From VXNE01 sp965203615 (GTDB lineage: Bacteria; Pseudomonadota; Gammaproteobacteria; Pseudomonadales; Azotimanducaceae), in the NCBI GenBank assembly GCA_965203615.1, contig OZ241900.1, forward strand, positions 1,798,001 to 1,862,000: a stretch of 64,000 bases of DNA, written 5' to 3'. A program made the translations under genes and the position numbers. How positions within the stretch are numbered: the first letter of the stretch is position 1; each line of letters opens with the position of its first letter. Below the pieces are notes generated by a model. That model was not told where the DNA came from and made no database searches. It worked only from the letters and a program-made list of their open reading frames with translations. Positions 54,913-62,857 of this stretch are shown here, in pieces.

Positions 54913-55943
54913 TACGAAATCCCGAACGAGAGCAGGTTATCCAGCGGCTGGTACAGCTCTTCCAGGTAGGCGATGTCGCTCTCCGGGAGGTCCAGGTTGA
55001 CGGCGGCGACGAGTTGCTCGAGTTGGGAGATCCTTGAGACACCGACGACCGGCGCCTTGACCTCGGGTTTGCTCATCAGCCAGGCCAGTGCCACCTGCGC
55101 CGGTGAACGCCCGAGCCTTTCGGCGACCTCCACCACGCGGTCGGCGATCGCGAAGTCCGCGTCACCCCGGTAAAGGCCCTCGGTTCGCCCGCGGTCCTGG
55201 CCCGTGGAGCGGTTGGTCGTTCCGCCACCGAATCCGCCCCTGTACGATCCGGCAAGAATCCCCCGCGCGAGTGGCGACCACGGCATGACGGCGACGCCGG
55301 TCTTGAGGCAGTAGGGATTCATCTCGCGTTCTTCCTCGCGGTAGATCAGGTTGTAGTGGTTCTGCATCGAGATGAACCGGGTCCATCCATTCGCCTGAGC
55401 GATCATCTGCAACTCCACGAACTGCCAGGCGAACATCGACGATGCGCCCAGATACAGCGCCTTCCCCGCCTTGACCACCTCGTGCAGCGCTTCCATGGTC
55501 TCTTCCACCGGGGTCTGTGCATGTCCCGGAATGCCGTGGGGATGCCGGTGGATGACCAGGTGATCGACGTAGTCGAGACCCAGGCGCTCAAGGCTCGCAT
55601 CGACGCCTTCGATGATGTGCTTGCGCGAGAGGCCGCCCTGGTTCGCGCCGCGTCCCATGGGCATCGAGACCTTCGTGGCCAGGACGTACTCGTCCCGGCG
55701 CACCAGTTCCCGCAGGAGCTTGCCGACGACCCTTTCGCAAGCGCCCCGACCGTAGACGTCCGCACAGTCGAAGTAGAAAAGGCCGTTGTCCAGCGCGGCC
55801 TTGAAGATCGGTCGCGCTTCATCGACCCCAAGCGTCCAGTCGCCCTGGTGGCCACGTCCCGGCTCGCCGAAATTCATCGTGCCGAGGCAGAGCGGCGACG
55901 TGCGCAGTCCGGTATTCGATCCGAGTTGGATGGGTTTCAGCAT
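54912..55943 (-). CDS. Aldo/keto reductase
   Basis: 343 residues. The family tetrad is visible: Asp and Tyr in YFDCADVYGRGACERVVGKL, Lys in VLATKVSMPMGRGAN and His in HLVIHRHPHG. The C-terminal NADPH-binding region includes GVSRISQLEQLVAAVNLDLP. GAGGAG lies six bases before the ATG (MLKPIQLGSNTGLRTSPLCL), ruling out a longer in-frame start. Substrate unknown. It shares its upstream region (55944-56120) with the ATPase gene on the other strand. Confidence 0.88.
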   Translation of the reverse strand: MLKPIQLGSNTGLRTSPLCLGTMNFGEPGRGHQGDWTLGVDEARPIFKAALDNGLFYFDCADVYGRGACERVVGKLLRELVRRDEYVLATKVSMPMGRGANQGGLSRKHIIEGVDASLERLGLDYVDHLVIHRHPHGIPGHAQTPVEETMEALHEVVKAGKALYLGASSMFAWQFVELQMIAQANGWTRFISMQNHYNLIYREEEREMNPYCLKTGVAVMPWSPLARGILAGSYRGGFGGGTTNRSTGQDRGRTEGLYRGDADFAIADRVVEVAERLGRSPAQVALAWLMSKPEVKAPVVGVSRISQLEQLVAAVNLDLPESDIAYLEELYQPLDNLLSFGIS

Positions 55944-56025
55944 GCGTTGCTCCTCGCATTCGACGGTGGACCGGAGTGTTTCCAGTGTAGCGCGGTTCGT
56001 CGTGATCCAAATCAAGCGTGGATAT

Positions 56026-56110
56026 TCTCCTTTACTGAAGGAGATTATTAACAAAATATCTCCCTTTAATAAGGAGAATTATGTGTTAAATTCGCCTCGT
56101 AATAGGGAGA
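56026..56110 (+). promoter_or_regulatory. Three 19-bp palindromes at exact 33-bp spacing
   Basis: TCTCCTTTACTGAAGGAGA (56026-56044), TCTCCCTTTAATAAGGAGA (56059-56077) and TCGCCTCGTAATAGGGAGA (56092-56110) share the pattern TCTCCTTTAATAAGGAGA. Each starts exactly 33 bases after the previous one, with 14 AT-rich bases between. The array lies 10 bases before the ATPase gene and within the divergent region shared with the aldo/keto reductase gene. It looks like a cooperative operator for a dimeric repressor. No regulator gene is adjacent. Confidence 0.75.
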
Positions 56111-56120
56111 TATTTGCCCC

Positions 56121-57479
56121 ATGAGCATTCAACCCTCCGTTCTGCGCCAAGTGATCGCAGAGCAACTGGCCTCGAACCGCGCCCCTCCTGCGTACACCTC
56201 GCGCCGGGTCGTCGGGCGCGTGCGTTTCCCCGGCAAGACCACGGTCGTGACGGGAATGCGTCGCGCCGGCAAGACCACCTTCCTGCACCAGTTGCGGGCG
56301 GAGCGCGCCGCGTTGGCGGGCGCACGGGACGGCGGCACGCCCGCATACGACGCCGTCCCCTACATCTCTTTCGAGGACGAGCGCCTGGCCGGGATGTCAG
56401 CGGCGCAGCTTGACCTGGTGCTGGACGAGAAATCGCGCCATTCGAGCGTCCAGCCGGTCATGTGGTGCTTCGATGAAATCCAACTCGTGGCGGGCTGGGA
56501 GCGCTTCGTTCGGCGTTTGCTCGACAACGGCGGAGAAACAGAAATTCTTGTCACCGGTTCGTCGGCCAGCCTGCTCTCCCGGGAGATCGCCAGCGCCCTG
56601 CGCGGCCGCGCCTGGGCCGTCCTGATCCACCCGTTCGCCTTCGACGAAGCCCTTCGCCACCAGGGGACGGACCTGCCGGAACGCCTTGAAGCGCTGCTCC
56701 GTCCCGAACGCTTGGGCTACGAGCGGGCGTTCATCGATTGGCTGACGCACGGCGGTTTTCCCGAAGCGCAAGGGCTGGATGCGGCTTCGAGGCGCCAACT
56801 CCTGCTCGACTATGTGGACGTCGCGATCCTGCGCGACGTTGTGGAACGCCACAGCGTATCCAACATCGCCGCCCTCCGCTGGCTCGTCCGCCACATGCTT
56901 GCCAACGCAGGTGGCCTGTTCAGCGTCGAGAAGTTCCATGCGGCTCTGAAGTCACAAGGCATCGCCGTCGCCCGCGACTCGGTGCATCAGCTAGTCGGCC
57001 ACCTGCAGGATTGCTTCCTGGTGCGCCTGGTCTGGATGGAATCCAAGTCCGAGCGCCAGCGCATGGTGAACCCGCGCAAGGCGTATCCCGTCGACCCCGG
57101 CCTGATTCCGCTCTTCGACCGCACCGGCCGCGCAAACCTCGGCCACGCGCTGGAGACAGCGGTGTTGATCGAGCTTGAGCGCCGACGCTCGGAAATCACC
57201 TACGTTCGCACGCCGCGGGGCTTCGAGGTCGACTTCCTCGCACGCGGCGCTGACGGCAGCAGGGAGCTGATCCAAGTGTGCGCCGATGCCACGGACCCGG
57301 CCACGGCAGAGCGCGAAATGCGGGCGCTATCGGAAGCCGGCGAGCAGTTCCCGGATGCGCGTATGCGCCTCTTGACATTGGATCGCGACGGACTCCCCGA
57401 GACGGTACCCGCCGGGGTCGTCGCCCAAGAGGCGGCGGCGTGGATGCTGCGCCATCCGGCGGCAGGAGAGCCAGCGTAG
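56121..57479 (+). CDS. AAA-type ATPase with C-terminal DUF4143 (PD-(D/E)XK-like) domain
   Basis: 452 residues. Walker A is GMRRAGKTT (residues 45-53) and Walker B is MWCFDEIQ (about 114-121), followed by the arginine-containing sensor region VTGSSASLLSREIASALRGR. The second half is DUF4143: LLDYVDVAILRDVVERHSVS, GHALETAVLIELERRRSEIT and TPRGFEVDFLARGADGSREL, with Glu, Asp and Gln-like positions of a degenerate nuclease fold. These ATPases are widespread and often mobile; their role is unknown. The gene has its own phased operator array upstream and ends 12 bases from the convergent MFS gene. Confidence 0.8.
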   Translation: MSIQPSVLRQVIAEQLASNRAPPAYTSRRVVGRVRFPGKTTVVTGMRRAGKTTFLHQLRAERAALAGARDGGTPAYDAVPYISFEDERLAGMSAAQLDLVLDEKSRHSSVQPVMWCFDEIQLVAGWERFVRRLLDNGGETEILVTGSSASLLSREIASALRGRAWAVLIHPFAFDEALRHQGTDLPERLEALLRPERLGYERAFIDWLTHGGFPEAQGLDAASRRQLLLDYVDVAILRDVVERHSVSNIAALRWLVRHMLANAGGLFSVEKFHAALKSQGIAVARDSVHQLVGHLQDCFLVRLVWMESKSERQRMVNPRKAYPVDPGLIPLFDRTGRANLGHALETAVLIELERRRSEITYVRTPRGFEVDFLARGADGSRELIQVCADATDPATAEREMRALSEAGEQFPDARMRLLTLDRDGLPETVPAGVVAQEAAAWMLRHPAAGEPA

Positions 57480-57491
57480 CCGAGGGCTCGG

Positions 57492-58787
57492 TTACGCCGT
57501 CAGGCTTCGCCGTGGTTCGGGTACCCAGCGGATCAGGATCACGAGCGCCGCAACCTGTACTGCGATGGTGACCAGGAACAGGGCGATGTACGACAGCGCC
57601 GAAACGATCAGGCCGCCGAAGATAGGACCCGCGGCGGCGAAGAAATTGACCGCCGTGCCCGACGTCGCGAGACGCAGCGCGACATCCCGCGAACGGCCGA
57701 ACTCCAGCACCATGTTCTGACCCGATTGGTGGAAACCGCCGGAAGCAATGCCGACAACGGCGAAGAACATCATCAAGTCGAACAGGGACTGCAGGAACAT
57801 CAGGTATACATGCGACGCGATCCAGACCCCAAGGGTCGCAATGAGCACCACCCGATTGCCCATCCGGTCCGCCATCGCCCCCCAGGCCAGGGTCGTGGTG
57901 TTGGAGGCGAGCATCCACACCATGGTAACGAGTCCCAGCGTCGCGCCAGTGACCTCCATCCGGGAATCGGCGAACAGTATGTAGAAGGGCGTCGCCATGT
58001 TGCCGAAGGAACCGAGCGCGCGAACGCTGAAAAACCTTGCGAACGCCGGGTCGGTGCGCATCAGCCGGGCTATCCGGACCAGGACCCTGCGCGGCGACTC
58101 CCGGGGGCGCACGTACCTCGCTTCCGGCTCCCTGGTGATCAGCATCGCGGCCAACCCCATCGCGGCGACGAAGAACGCCAGCAGGAACACTGTCCCGTAT
58201 CCGTTGCCAAGGACATTGTGCTCGATGAAGTAGCTGCCGCAGACCCAGGACGCTCCAGCCGCCACCAGGCCGGCAAGGAAGTGACGGGCTCCGGAAACGA
58301 TGCCGCGACGGTTCACGGGAATCACCTTGGCCCGCAACAGGTGCGTGGCGACCTGCGAAATACCCTGGAAGAAGCCCATCAGTGTCATGAGCACCATGAA
58401 GGCATGCACGGTCGCTTCGGCGGCAAGAAAGAAAGCAGCCAGGGACAGGCCGAGAATCTGCACGCGCATGAGTCCGTTGGTGATCAGCATCGTCTTGAGA
58501 ACGCGCGGGCGGTGTCCGATGATCGATGCGCCGATGAACGGCGATACGACGGTGCCGATACCCTGCAGGGAGCGGGCCGCACCGACCACCAGTTCAGAAC
58601 CCGAAAGGCCGAAGAGAAAAGCCGGCAGAAACGTCGGCGCCGCCACCAGGCGGAAACCCGTCTGCCCGAACATCCCGTTCAGGAGCTGCGCGATGGTATT
58701 CCGTTTCAGATTGCGCCGAACGAAGACCGCTTCGTCATGCGCCGTGGTCCGGGACGACGTGCCTCGTCCGGATTGCCGTGCCAGCAT
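57492..58787 (-). CDS. MFS transporter
   Basis: 431 residues with about twelve hydrophobic segments, beginning after a charged 25-residue N-terminus (SGRGTSSRTTAHDEAVFVRR). The loop LAWGAMADRMGNRVVLIATL corresponds to the motif A-like loop of the second half. It has no close resemblance to the MFS protein at 3.7 kb. The substrate is not predictable. It is convergent with the ATPase gene and lies downstream of rpsU on the same strand, where dnaG would be expected in many gammaproteobacteria. Confidence 0.8.
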   Translation of the reverse strand: MLARQSGRGTSSRTTAHDEAVFVRRNLKRNTIAQLLNGMFGQTGFRLVAAPTFLPAFLFGLSGSELVVGAARSLQGIGTVVSPFIGASIIGHRPRVLKTMLITNGLMRVQILGLSLAAFFLAAEATVHAFMVLMTLMGFFQGISQVATHLLRAKVIPVNRRGIVSGARHFLAGLVAAGASWVCGSYFIEHNVLGNGYGTVFLLAFFVAAMGLAAMLITREPEARYVRPRESPRRVLVRIARLMRTDPAFARFFSVRALGSFGNMATPFYILFADSRMEVTGATLGLVTMVWMLASNTTTLAWGAMADRMGNRVVLIATLGVWIASHVYLMFLQSLFDLMMFFAVVGIASGGFHQSGQNMVLEFGRSRDVALRLATSGTAVNFFAAAGPIFGGLIVSALSYIALFLVTIAVQVAALVILIRWVPEPRRSLTA

Positions 58788-58897
58788 CTAGGTCTGGGAC
58801 GTCGCGCTGCCGGGGAACCCTTTCGATCGTGGAAGCGGCGAGACAGCCGCGCGGCGCGCGAATCGCGAAGTCGGGGAACGGAGGACGGTCCCTCCCG

Positions 58898-59113
58898 TCA
58901 GTGGGTTCTCTCGAAGCGTCGCGCCTCGCGCTGCAGCTTCTTGAGATGGCGCTTGACCGCCGCGGCGGCCTTGCGCTTGCGAACTGCCGTCGGCTTTTCG
59001 TAGAACACCCGTCGACGCACCTCGGACATGATGCCCGCCTTCTCGCAGGAACGCTTGAATCGCCGCAGGGCGACGTCAAACGGCTCGTTCTCTCTTACCT
59101 TGACGCTCGGCAC
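58898..59113 (-). CDS. rpsU: Ribosomal protein S21
   Basis: 71 residues, the E. coli length, from the GTG at 59113 (PSVKVRENEPFDVALRRFKR). GGAAG lies nine bases upstream. CEKAGIMSEVRRRVFYEKPT and a Lys/Arg-rich end are typical. S21 aids initiation on the 30S subunit. In many gammaproteobacteria it is divergent from tsaD and leads the rpsU-dnaG-rpoD operon. Here neither neighbour is adjacent. Confidence 0.95.
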   Translation of the reverse strand: MPSVKVRENEPFDVALRRFKRSCEKAGIMSEVRRRVFYEKPTAVRKRKAAAAVKRHLKKLQREARRFERTH

Positions 59114-59318
59114 TTCACAAATTCTTCCGCAAAACCCAAGCATCGTACCCGGCGGGGCTGATACCTGCAACCGAGAACCCCACCTCGTGGTGGTCATCGT
59201 AGACGAGGGGGGGAACCCTTTCCGCTACTTGAATGGATTGATGACTCTCAGGCCATCGTAGTCCTGAGAATCGCTTGATGATCAACGTAAACCGCCAGTG
59301 CTTTCGCGCGCAGCGGTG

Positions 59319-61208
59319 CTATAGAGTAGCCCTCAGGACTTCCCATCCCCTGCCCGCGTACTTTTGCACGGTCTCCCGGTCGGCCCGGTTCAGAACAAAA
59401 CGGCTGGAGCGGTCGCTGATCGTGCGATCTATCCCGAACACCAGTTCCTCGATGCGCTCATGTTCCCCGGGGGTCATCGGGTACCGGTTGGCGATCCGCA
59501 TCATCCGCACACCCGCTTCCCGCATCGAGTCGTTTCGAGGCAGGTTCTCCCTCGACAACGCGCCGGTTCCATACGCCTCCTCGAAAGCACCAACGGTGTC
59601 TCCCCCGAACAGGAAAGCCCTGACGCGCTCTCGCCCGAACAGGGCCTGGGCTTCGTAGTAGAAGCCAAGGTAATCGAGATGGCGGCGGAACCAGGCATCC
59701 TGCATGGCATCCCTGAAGTCGATGTCCCGGCCGTATACGTCCGGCGCGCCATCGGTGACCGGGTTCCGGAGATACTGCGCATAGAGCGCCGCAGCGAAAG
59801 ACGCGGGATCGCGGAACCAGACGCACAGTTCGAAGTCGAACTCGTCCGCCAGGCCGCGCAACAACCCCCTGGCCGCGGGCGAGTAGTCCCACCAGTGGTT
59901 GAAAATGCCTTCTGTGCTCAGGATGACCGTGTGCGTCTCCGGCGGCGCATCGCTCGAAACCGAATCGACATACTCCGCAAAGCGCGTCTCGTCGTCGGCC
60001 AGCAGGGCAGCGACCAGTGCCTGGTGCTTGGGCTCGCGCCGGCTCGACGGCGGCGGATACCAGAAACCCCGTTCCTCGAGCAGGTTTCGGTTCGCATCCA
60101 GGCACCACTGCAGCGCCGATGTGCCCGTCTTCGGCGTGCCGCCGTGCAGGATCAGCCGCCGCCTCTCCCCAGTTCGCGCTCCAGCAAAAGACGTCCGCAT
60201 CGCGGGAACGGTGGCGGCTGCGCTTGCAGCCATGCCCCGCTTGTAATGATCAAAGAACATGGAGCCATCCGACCCGCCGATCACCGTATTTGCCCGCTTC
60301 GCCGCGGCCTCGCAGGCCGCATCGTCTGAGACCGAGGGCATGATCAGGCCGAACGCGTCCAGGCACTGGTGATAGTGGAGCAGCCGGATCTGTTGATTCC
60401 GATCAAATGACAGGGGCGTCGGCCGCTTCTCGTGGCAGGGATAGTTCCAGTTCGCCGGGAGATGGCCGTAGCTGAATCCCTCCGATGCCAGCGCCATCGC
60501 GAACGAAATCTGATCGATATGGTCGACCTGGGCCCGTTCCGGAAACAGTTCCGTATGGTCGAAGAGCAGCTCCGCCCACCGCCTCCACGCAGTGCGCAGA
60601 TCCCCCAACACGCGCATGGGAATGTAGAGCAATCCGCCGTTGAAGTTTGTTTCGATCGTGTCGCCGGCATCCCAGTCGCACGGCACGATCCGGGGAAGCG
60701 CCACGCCCATGGCGGAAAACACGCTACGGAGCGTGGCTAGCGGGGGATTTCGATGGTCGACGATCTTGCCCCAGATGCGCTCCCGATCGGGCACGTCGAG
60801 CGGCGAAAGCACGACGGTGTCGGAATCGAAAAGAAACACACCCTCGAGCCCGTCCTTCTTGCATGGAAATGCCCCTCCGGCGACGGCGGAAACGCCCGCA
60901 CTTCCTTGCGCGTCAGCGGTCGGGGATGCTCCCTCGGCTGAGGGCTCCAGGCCCGCAAAACAGTCGAGTTGCACTATCTTGTTGCAGTACTTCTTATCCA
61001 GGTAGGGCTCGATAACCACTACCGTGTAGCCGTTTGCGGCGAGCTCGTCCTTCACCGCTGCATCGACGCGGTCGGTGCACTGGACGACAAGGGCCTCCCT
61101 GGGCGCGGCACCGCAGTTCTGCAACGTAAGCAGCAGGCTCTCGACCTGGTAGGGATGCGCCGGCACGTCGTCCAGCACCATCGAGTAGCGGTAGGGATGC
61201 GCGGACAT
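59319..61208 (-). CDS. Glycosyltransferase-like / sulfotransferase-like fusion protein
   Basis: 629 residues from the ATG at 61208 (MSAHPYRYSMVLDDVPAHPY). The N-terminal half resembles a GT-A glycosyltransferase, with the DxD motif in FLFDSDTVV at 128-130 and FNGGLLYIPMRVLG downstream. The C-terminal half begins LILHGGTPKTGTSALQ near residue 350, the PAPS-binding loop of sulfotransferases, and continues with a VWFRDPASFAAALYAQYLRN segment like the 3'-phosphate site. Residues 88-117 (EGASPTADAQGSAGVSAVAG and flanks) come from the 88-bp repeat and form an insertion just before the DxD. It may decorate surface polysaccharide. The upstream frame is repeat DNA, not protein. Confidence 0.65.
   Translation of the reverse strand: MSAHPYRYSMVLDDVPAHPYQVESLLLTLQNCGAAPREALVVQCTDRVDAAVKDELAANGYTVVVIEPYLDKKYCNKIVQLDCFAGLEPSAEGASPTADAQGSAGVSAVAGGAFPCKKDGLEGVFLFDSDTVVLSPLDVPDRERIWGKIVDHRNPPLATLRSVFSAMGVALPRIVPCDWDAGDTIETNFNGGLLYIPMRVLGDLRTAWRRWAELLFDHTELFPERAQVDHIDQISFAMALASEGFSYGHLPANWNYPCHEKRPTPLSFDRNQQIRLLHYHQCLDAFGLIMPSVSDDAACEAAAKRANTVIGGSDGSMFFDHYKRGMAASAAATVPAMRTSFAGARTGERRRLILHGGTPKTGTSALQWCLDANRNLLEERGFWYPPPSSRREPKHQALVAALLADDETRFAEYVDSVSSDAPPETHTVILSTEGIFNHWWDYSPAARGLLRGLADEFDFELCVWFRDPASFAAALYAQYLRNPVTDGAPDVYGRDIDFRDAMQDAWFRRHLDYLGFYYEAQALFGRERVRAFLFGGDTVGAFEEAYGTGALSRENLPRNDSMREAGVRMMRIANRYPMTPGEHERIEELVFGIDRTISDRSSRFVLNRADRETVQKYAGRGWEVLRATL
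60861..60948 (-). repeat. 88-bp GC-rich repeat, copy B, inside a coding region
   Basis: Inverted match to 27000-27087, with about 75 of 88 positions the same by eye. It includes CCCTCGGCTGAGGG, a short palindrome also found twice at 61316-61380. In the fusion gene it is read in frame without stops as about 29 residues, placed between LDCFAGLE and DGLEGVFLFDSD. The repeat family therefore occurs both between and within genes. Confidence 0.75.
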
Positions 61209-61224
61209 CGTCGGATCAGGGCCT

Positions 61225-61380
61225 TTTCTTGCTAGGGGTCGCCCCCTCGCGCTGCTGTTTTCCTGCGAGGGGTTTGCCCTCGCGCTACTCCTTTCTGCGA
61301 GGGGTGCCCCTCGCGCTCCCCGGCTGAGGGCTCTCTTCTTGCGAGGGGTCTCCCCCTCGCGCTCCCCGGCTGAGGGCTCT
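61225..61380. repeat. Four tandem palindromic units of the GCGAGGGG...CCCCTCGC type
   Basis: Hairpins lie at 61231-61250, 61265-61283, 61297-61314 and 61341-61360, each a variant of GCGAGGGG, a short loop and CCCCTCGC. The last two are each followed by CCCCGGCTGAGGGCTCT, a sequence shared with the 88-bp repeat. The array fills most of the 281-base divergent region between the fusion gene and tsaD. It may form cruciforms or act on transcription of both genes. Confidence 0.75.
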
Positions 61381-61489
61381 GGCGGACAAACGAGCGTAGC
61401 AACGGCGGATAAGCGCGGCAACAGTGTACCGGGCCCGTCCAGTACAATCGGGTCGGCGAAACTCACCCACCACGCTCAAGGTCGGTCCA

Positions 61490-62500
61490 GTGCTCGTTCT
61501 CGGTATCGAAACATCCTGCGACGAAACGGGGATCGCCCTTTACGATTCCAGCGAGGGGCTGATCGCCAACGCGCTCTACAGCCAGGCGGCGACGCACGCG
61601 GAGTATGGCGGCGTCGTCCCGGAGATCGCGTCGAGGGACCATATTCGGAAGACGCTACCGCTCGTCCAGCAAGCCTTGGCTGACGCCGGCAGGCAGGTCG
61701 CCGACATCGATGGGGTTGCCTTTACGGCTGGTCCCGGCTTGATCGGCGCACTCATGGTCGGGGCGGGCATCGGTCGCGCGCTGGCGTGGTCGAGGGGCAT
61801 CCCCTCAATCGGCGTGCATCACATGGAGGCGCATTTGCTGGCGCCCCTGCTCGCCGCTGAGAAACCGCCATTGCCGTTCGTGGCACTGCTCGTTTCCGGC
61901 GGCCATACACAGCTCGTGCGCGTGGATGCCATCGGCAGTTACACGCTTCTCGGCGAATCCCTCGACGATGCCGCCGGCGAAGCCTTCGACAAGGCAGCCA
62001 AGATGATGGGACGAGGCTATCCGGGCGGGCCCGTGATCGCCGCGCTGGCTGACGGCGGGCGCCCTGGCCGATTCCGTTTCCCCAGGCCGATGACCGACCG
62101 TCCCGGACTCGATTTCAGCTTCAGCGGCCTGAAGACATTCACCGCCAACACGGTTCGCGAGCTGGAACCGTTGACTGAGCAGGATGCAGCCGATGTCGCG
62201 CTGGCGTTTCAGGATGCGGTGGTCGACACGCTCGTCATCAAGTGCCGGCGGGCCCTCAAGGCTACCGGGATCGATGCCCTGGTCGTGGCAGGCGGCGTTG
62301 CGGCCAACACTTCGCTGCGCGAGAGAATGGCGGAGTCCGTTCCGGCCGTGTACTACGCGCCGCCCGAACTCTGTACCGACAATGGCGCGATGATCGCCTT
62401 TGCAGGTCACGAGAGGCTCGCCGCCGGTTCCACCGAACCCCTGGCGATCGCCCCCCGCCCGCGTTGGCCGATCCACGAACTCGAGCCCGCTGGGTCCTGA
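61490..62500 (+). CDS. tsaD: tRNA N6-threonylcarbamoyladenosine synthase subunit TsaD
   Basis: 336 residues from a GTG (LVLGIETSCDETGIALYDSS), matching the E. coli length; AAGG lies eight bases upstream. Metal-site histidines are in IGVHHMEAHLLAPL (HMEAH) and the ATP-site region is LLVSGGHTQLVRV, with DNGAMIAFAG near the end. With TsaB, C and E it makes t6A37 of ANN-decoding tRNAs, which would include the UAU tRNA in this window. folB follows after seven bases. Confidence 0.95.
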   Translation: MLVLGIETSCDETGIALYDSSEGLIANALYSQAATHAEYGGVVPEIASRDHIRKTLPLVQQALADAGRQVADIDGVAFTAGPGLIGALMVGAGIGRALAWSRGIPSIGVHHMEAHLLAPLLAAEKPPLPFVALLVSGGHTQLVRVDAIGSYTLLGESLDDAAGEAFDKAAKMMGRGYPGGPVIAALADGGRPGRFRFPRPMTDRPGLDFSFSGLKTFTANTVRELEPLTEQDAADVALAFQDAVVDTLVIKCRRALKATGIDALVVAGGVAANTSLRERMAESVPAVYYAPPELCTDNGAMIAFAGHERLAAGSTEPLAIAPRPRWPIHELEPAGS

Positions 62501-62507
62501 TCCCAGC

Positions 62508-62846
62508 GTGAAGATCACGATCCGGCAACTCGAAGCGCCCGCCATCATCGGCGTTCACGAACGCGAACGGCGCATTCCGCAAACGCTGCTCGTGGATGTC
62601 GATTTCGCGGTCGATCCACCCTCCGCCGATGAGATCGATGCCGTCGTCAACTACTCGGCGGTGGTGCAGCTCGTGCAGCAACACCTGCGGGAAGGACGTT
62701 TCCAGTTGATCGAGACGGCGGCAATGACGACGGCACAACGAATAGCGGACGCGTTTTCGCTCGCGCGCGTCCGTGTTCGGGTCACAAAACCTGCCGCTTC
62801 CAGCGACGCCCGCTCGATCTCTGCGGATTACCGGCTGTCGGAGTAG
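62508..62846 (+). CDS. folB: Dihydroneopterin aldolase
   Basis: 112 residues from a GTG (KITIRQLEAPAIIGVHERER). The active-site Glu/Tyr region is IIGVHERERRIPQTLLVDVD and DAVVNYSAVVQLVQQHLREG, with RFQLIETAAMTTAQRIADAF and VTKPAASSDARSIS at the end. It converts dihydroneopterin to hydroxymethyl-dihydropterin in folate synthesis. It is in an operon with tsaD and convergent with apaH. Confidence 0.92.
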   Translation: MKITIRQLEAPAIIGVHERERRIPQTLLVDVDFAVDPPSADEIDAVVNYSAVVQLVQQHLREGRFQLIETAAMTTAQRIADAFSLARVRVRVTKPAASSDARSISADYRLSE

Positions 62847-62857
62847 GCTGCTGCGGG

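Noticed and set aside
56026..56110. Short CRISPR-like array
   Set aside because: Only three units. The repeats are 19 bp and diverged, the spacers are 14 bp and AT-rich, and no cas genes are present. Operators explain it better.
61209..61466. Extended N-terminus for the fusion protein
   Set aside because: The extra 86 residues are translated from the hairpin array, and the ATG at 61208 gives a normal glycosyltransferase-like start.
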